Source of the DNA: Tenacibaculum sp. 190524A02b
GTDB taxonomy: Bacteria; Bacteroidota; Bacteroidia; Flavobacteriales; Flavobacteriaceae
Assembly (NCBI RefSeq): GCF_964036645.1
Contig: NZ_OZ038525.1
Location: 4,654,001-4,718,000 of the forward strand
Direction of reading: 5' to 3'
Length of the DNA stretch: 64,000 nucleotides
Shown here: positions 61,191 through 64,000 of the stretch, in pieces
Layout of the letters: every line of letters begins with the position of its first letter
Numbering within the stretch: position 1 is the stretch's first letter
Translations under genes and position numbers: made by a program
Notes under the pieces: model-generated
What the model was told of the DNA's origin: nothing
The model's database searches: none
The model's input: only the letters and a program-made list of their open reading frames with translations

Positions 61191-64000
61191 ATGGAAAATA
61201 AACTAACCTACTATCTTCCTAAAGGAAGAAAGACTTTACTTGTTTGTATGAGAATATATATACTATTGTTTTGTACTACATTATTTAGTTTTACTACTAA
61301 AGGGGTATTATCACAAAATGCAACTATTGTTATTGAGTCAGATAAAAAAATAACAATAGATCAGGTATTTGAGCTTATCAAAAATCAAACGGATTACCGA
61401 TTTATTTATCAGGAAGATATGTTTAAAAGTTTATCTAAAGTTACTTTAAAGAAAGGAACTGTAACGGCAAATGAATTACTTGAAAAAAGCTTGAACCTAA
61501 ACAATTATACTTTTAAGGTTACTGCTAATAATACTGTGTTAATAAAGAAGAGTAAAAAAATACAACAGCAGTTTTATGTATCAGGTATGATAACAGATGA
61601 AAATAAAGAGCCTTTACCTGGAGCAAATATTAGTATTCAAGGCCATAAAGGAAAAGGAGCTGTGTCAGATTTTGATGGAAACTATAAAATAATGATACCT
61701 AATAATCCAAAAAAAGCAGTATTGCTTTTTAGTTTTATGGGATATGCTAAACAGGAAATACAGGTAAATGAAAGGAATAAAATAAATGTAGAGTTAAAAC
61801 CAGAGTTGTCTAGTTTAGAAGAAGTAGTAGTGGTTGGTTACGGAAAGAAAAAACGTAAAGACGTAACAGGGAGCATTTCGTCTTTATCATCAACAGTTTT
61901 AAAAACTTCCGCAGCCACTACTTTAGGAGGAATGATTCAAGGGCAATTACCCGGAGTTCAGGTACTAGCAGGAACAACACAGCCAGGTACCCCAGTAAGA
62001 ATACGAATACGTGGTGATGCTACTATTAATAGTGGCGCAGATCCTTTGGTAGTAATTAATGGAGTGCCTATGCCAAGTGAGTTCAATTTAAATGATATTA
62101 ATCCAAATGATGTAGAGTCGTTAGATATTTTAAAAGGAGCTTCTTCAACTGCTATCTATGGTTCTAGAGCTATTGCTGGAGTTATAGAAATTACAACTAA
62201 AAAAGGAACAAAATATACCAAACCACAAATCACTTATAGTTTAACTACTGGAATCAAAACTTTAGAAAGAGATTTACAACCTTTAAATGGAACACAGTTT
62301 AAGGAAATGTGGGAAGAGGGCTTAATTAATTACGTGGCATCAAGGTTTAATGTAAGAGATGGTGAAGAAGCAGTAAAAAATTATGTGCATACATTTTCTA
62401 ATGGTTTCCAACGTAATTACTACGAGTTTTATAAAGAAAGAACTGAGTTTGGGGATGCAAATACCCCGTGGGATGATTTATTAATAGGAAGTGCTGTAAC
62501 ACAAGATCATTATTTATCTCTTAGAGGAGGAAATGAAGCAATTCAGTATGCATTTTCTTTTGGTCGTAATAAAGAAGAAGGAATGTTAGTGGGAAATAAT
62601 TTAACACGAAATACGGTTAGTTTTAATTATGATCAAAAGTTTAGCTCAAAAGTAAAAATAGGGTTTAATGTATCTGGAGGTACTACTAATATAGCTAGAG
62701 GAGGAGCTACTATGGCGAATGCAATTAATATGAGGCCTGATGTACCAGCTTTCAATGAAGACGGAAGTTATTTTGTAGATACTTATACAAGAAGAATAGG
62801 GCCTACTTTATGGATTACAAGAGCAAGAGACAATCCATTAGTATTGGCTAGTGAAGTTAAAAATGATACACGTAGAAGAAATGTAACAATAACTCCATAT
62901 GGAGAGTTTCAATTATTAAGAAATTTAAAGTTTACTTCAAGATATAGTTATTTTTTATCGCTAAACGAAAACGAACGATATTATCCAAGTTATACAGATC
63001 ATTCTTTATTACGATTTAGTCAAGGTATACGAAATGAATCGCAATCTGAAAGTACTAGTAGTAATTATACCAATTTCATATCGTATTTAAACACGTTTAA
63101 TAATCATGATGTAACTGCAATTTTTGGAATAGATTTTAATAGAAGAACAACAGAAAGTATTGCAGAGGAATATTCTAATTTTGCAGATGATGCTATTCAA
63201 AATCAGCCATGGTTAGCCTCAGATTATAGAGGTGGTTCTGGTAATAAAACAGAGTCAACTTCTATAGGGTATTATAGTAGGGTTAATTATAAATTTAAAA
63301 ATAAATACTTATTAACTGCTTCTGTTAGGGTAGATGGATCGTCCAGATTTTCTCCAGCAAATAGATATGGTGTTTTTCCATCAGTAGCTTTAGGGTATAT
63401 CATTTCAGATGAATCTTATTTTTCGAAGTTAAAAAATACGATTAGTTTGCTAAAGTTACGTTTAAGCGCAGGAAAAACAGGAAATGACAATGTTGGAGTT
63501 TATAGTTGGTTAACAGAGTATAGAAGCGATACAAATTATTTAGACTTACCTGGAGTTCAACCTACAAGTTTAGGAAATGACCAGTTAAAATGGGAGGAAA
63601 GCACAGAATACAATATTGGACTAGATTTTGGTTTTTTAAAGAATAATAGAATTCGTGGTTCTATAGATATTTATAAAAAGAATGTAGATAATATGTTGGT
63701 AGCGGTACCTGCTCCACCAAGTTCTGGAGTAAGTTCTGTAATGCAAAATTTTGGAAGTTTAACTAATAAAGGAGTTGAGCTTAATTTAAGCGGAGTATTA
63801 GTACAAAACGAAGATTTTAACTGGGAAGTAGGAGTCAATGTATTTAAAAATAGAAATGTATTAACCAAACTAGGAGTTCCAAGAGCATCTAGTAATTCTG
63901 GAGGAACTTTTTTAAGTTATTATTTATTAGAAGAAGGAAAACCTTTAGGATTGATTTATGGATATAAAACAGATGGTTATTTTCAAAACTGGGAAGAAAT
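61191..64000 (+). CDS. SusC/RagA-type TonB-dependent receptor with STN domain (runs off the edge)
   Basis: About 936 residues are readable from ATG 61191 with no stop. Order: a signal region (about 20-43), an STN (secretin/TonB N-terminal) signalling domain (about 45-120), a carboxypeptidase-like domain (about 125-210), the RagA signature VVVVGYGKKKRKDVTGS, a plug domain (about 220-340, with DPLVVINGVP and SSTAIYGSRAIAGVIEITTKKG), then barrel. The STN domain, the divergent ECF sigma and FecR indicate surface signalling by substrate binding, as in glycan- or siderophore-type loci. A SusD partner would be expected after the end. Confidence 0.9.
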   Translation, partial: MENKLTYYLPKGRKTLLVCMRIYILLFCTTLFSFTTKGVLSQNATIVIESDKKITIDQVFELIKNQTDYRFIYQEDMFKSLSKVTLKKGTVTANELLEKSLNLNNYTFKVTANNTVLIKKSKKIQQQFYVSGMITDENKEPLPGANISIQGHKGKGAVSDFDGNYKIMIPNNPKKAVLLFSFMGYAKQEIQVNERNKINVELKPELSSLEEVVVVGYGKKKRKDVTGSISSLSSTVLKTSAATTLGGMIQGQLPGVQVLAGTTQPGTPVRIRIRGDATINSGADPLVVINGVPMPSEFNLNDINPNDVESLDILKGASSTAIYGSRAIAGVIEITTKKGTKYTKPQITYSLTTGIKTLERDLQPLNGTQFKEMWEEGLINYVASRFNVRDGEEAVKNYVHTFSNGFQRNYYEFYKERTEFGDANTPWDDLLIGSAVTQDHYLSLRGGNEAIQYAFSFGRNKEEGMLVGNNLTRNTVSFNYDQKFSSKVKIGFNVSGGTTNIARGGATMANAINMRPDVPAFNEDGSYFVDTYTRRIGPTLWITRARDNPLVLASEVKNDTRRRNVTITPYGEFQLLRNLKFTSRYSYFLSLNENERYYPSYTDHSLLRFSQGIRNESQSESTSSNYTNFISYLNTFNNHDVTAIFGIDFNRRTTESIAEEYSNFADDAIQNQPWLASDYRGGSGNKTESTSIGYYSRVNYKFKNKYLLTASVRVDGSSRFSPANRYGVFPSVALGYIISDESYFSKLKNTISLLKLRLSAGKTGNDNVGVYSWLTEYRSDTNYLDLPGVQPTSLGNDQLKWEESTEYNIGLDFGFLKNNRIRGSIDIYKKNVDNMLVAVPAPPSSGVSSVMQNFGSLTNKGVELNLSGVLVQNEDFNWEVGVNVFKNRNVLTKLGVPRASSNSGGTFLSYYLLEEGKPLGLIYGYKTDGYFQNWEE

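Noticed and set aside
63671..63868. 65-codon minus-strand frame inside the SusC gene
   Set aside because: The plus-strand barrel frame is open throughout and conserved.
1..64000. CRISPR arrays, insertion sequences, prophage or rRNA
   Set aside because: No regularly spaced repeats, transposase, integrase or rRNA-like sequence was seen; gene content is core-like throughout.

Overview
The window is an AT-rich stretch of a Bacteroidota chromosome, most likely a marine or host-associated Flavobacteriaceae (Tenacibaculum/Polaribacter-like; genus not certain). Support comes from promoters of the form TTG/TTTG-N19-23-TAnnTTTG, GLPGLI proteins, SusC-type TonB receptors with ECF sigma/FecR, type IX secretion (T9SS) C-terminal domains, DUF4290, MnmD, SPII lipoproteins with acidic residues after the cysteine, and a type II DAHP synthase/chorismate mutase fusion. 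It is mostly ordinary core genome: no rRNA, insertion sequence, prophage or CRISPR array is visible. Two identical tRNA-Asp genes are the only tRNAs.

Layout. 0-4.2 kb: truncated histidine kinase divergent from a GLPGLI protein and its outer-membrane barrel partner. 4.2-7.3 kb: secreted reprolysin-like metalloprotease with a T9SS signal. 7.3-13 kb: lipB, YceI lipoprotein, the tcdA-tatD-dtd-rsgA quality-control operon, DUF5995. 13-17.1 kb: phenylalanine/tyrosine operon (pheA, aminotransferase, tyrA, DAHP synthase-chorismate mutase). 17.3-20.7 kb: homoserine-kinase-like, threonine-synthase-like and ornithine-cyclodeaminase-like genes. 21-26 kb: tRNA-Asp pair, DUF58, trxA, metK, VOC protein and MFS transporter. 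26-37 kb: GNAT, cyclase, hemW, ruvC, Bax inhibitor-like, LytTR regulator, ade, lipA, Nramp-like transporter, ECF sigma and glycosyltransferase. 37.5-41.9 kb: aquaporin, then four consecutive lipoprotein genes (sulfatase, YHYH, MORN, SCO) and a small ORF. 41.9-51.3 kb: murB, aminotransferase, PDZ aspartyl protease, uvrD, DUF4290, murA. 51.6-59.3 kb: T9SS protein, pckA, DUF423, saccharopine dehydrogenase family, trmN6/small TM/mnmD/DUF4920 operon, ilvE. 59.3-64 kb: ECF sigma divergent from fecR and a SusC receptor that runs off the end.

The most interesting content lies between genes. Three minus-strand operons between 16.9 and 26.1 kb carry what read as transcription attenuators. The pheA operon has a promoter, a 27-codon leader peptide with an eight-residue Phe/Tyr run, and mutually exclusive antiterminator and terminator hairpins. 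The MFS/VOC operon has the same architecture with a 26-codon leader peptide of unknown signal, which would suit drug- or starvation-responsive efflux. The OCD/ThrC/kinase operon has a four-segment alternative-pairing leader before a strong terminator. metK has a structured leader that may be a SAM-sensing RNA, and ade has a terminator hairpin in its 5' region. Other oddities are a probable ATT start codon for mnmD, an Nramp homologue without DPGN, a MurA with Asp in place of the catalytic Cys, and several short ORFs.
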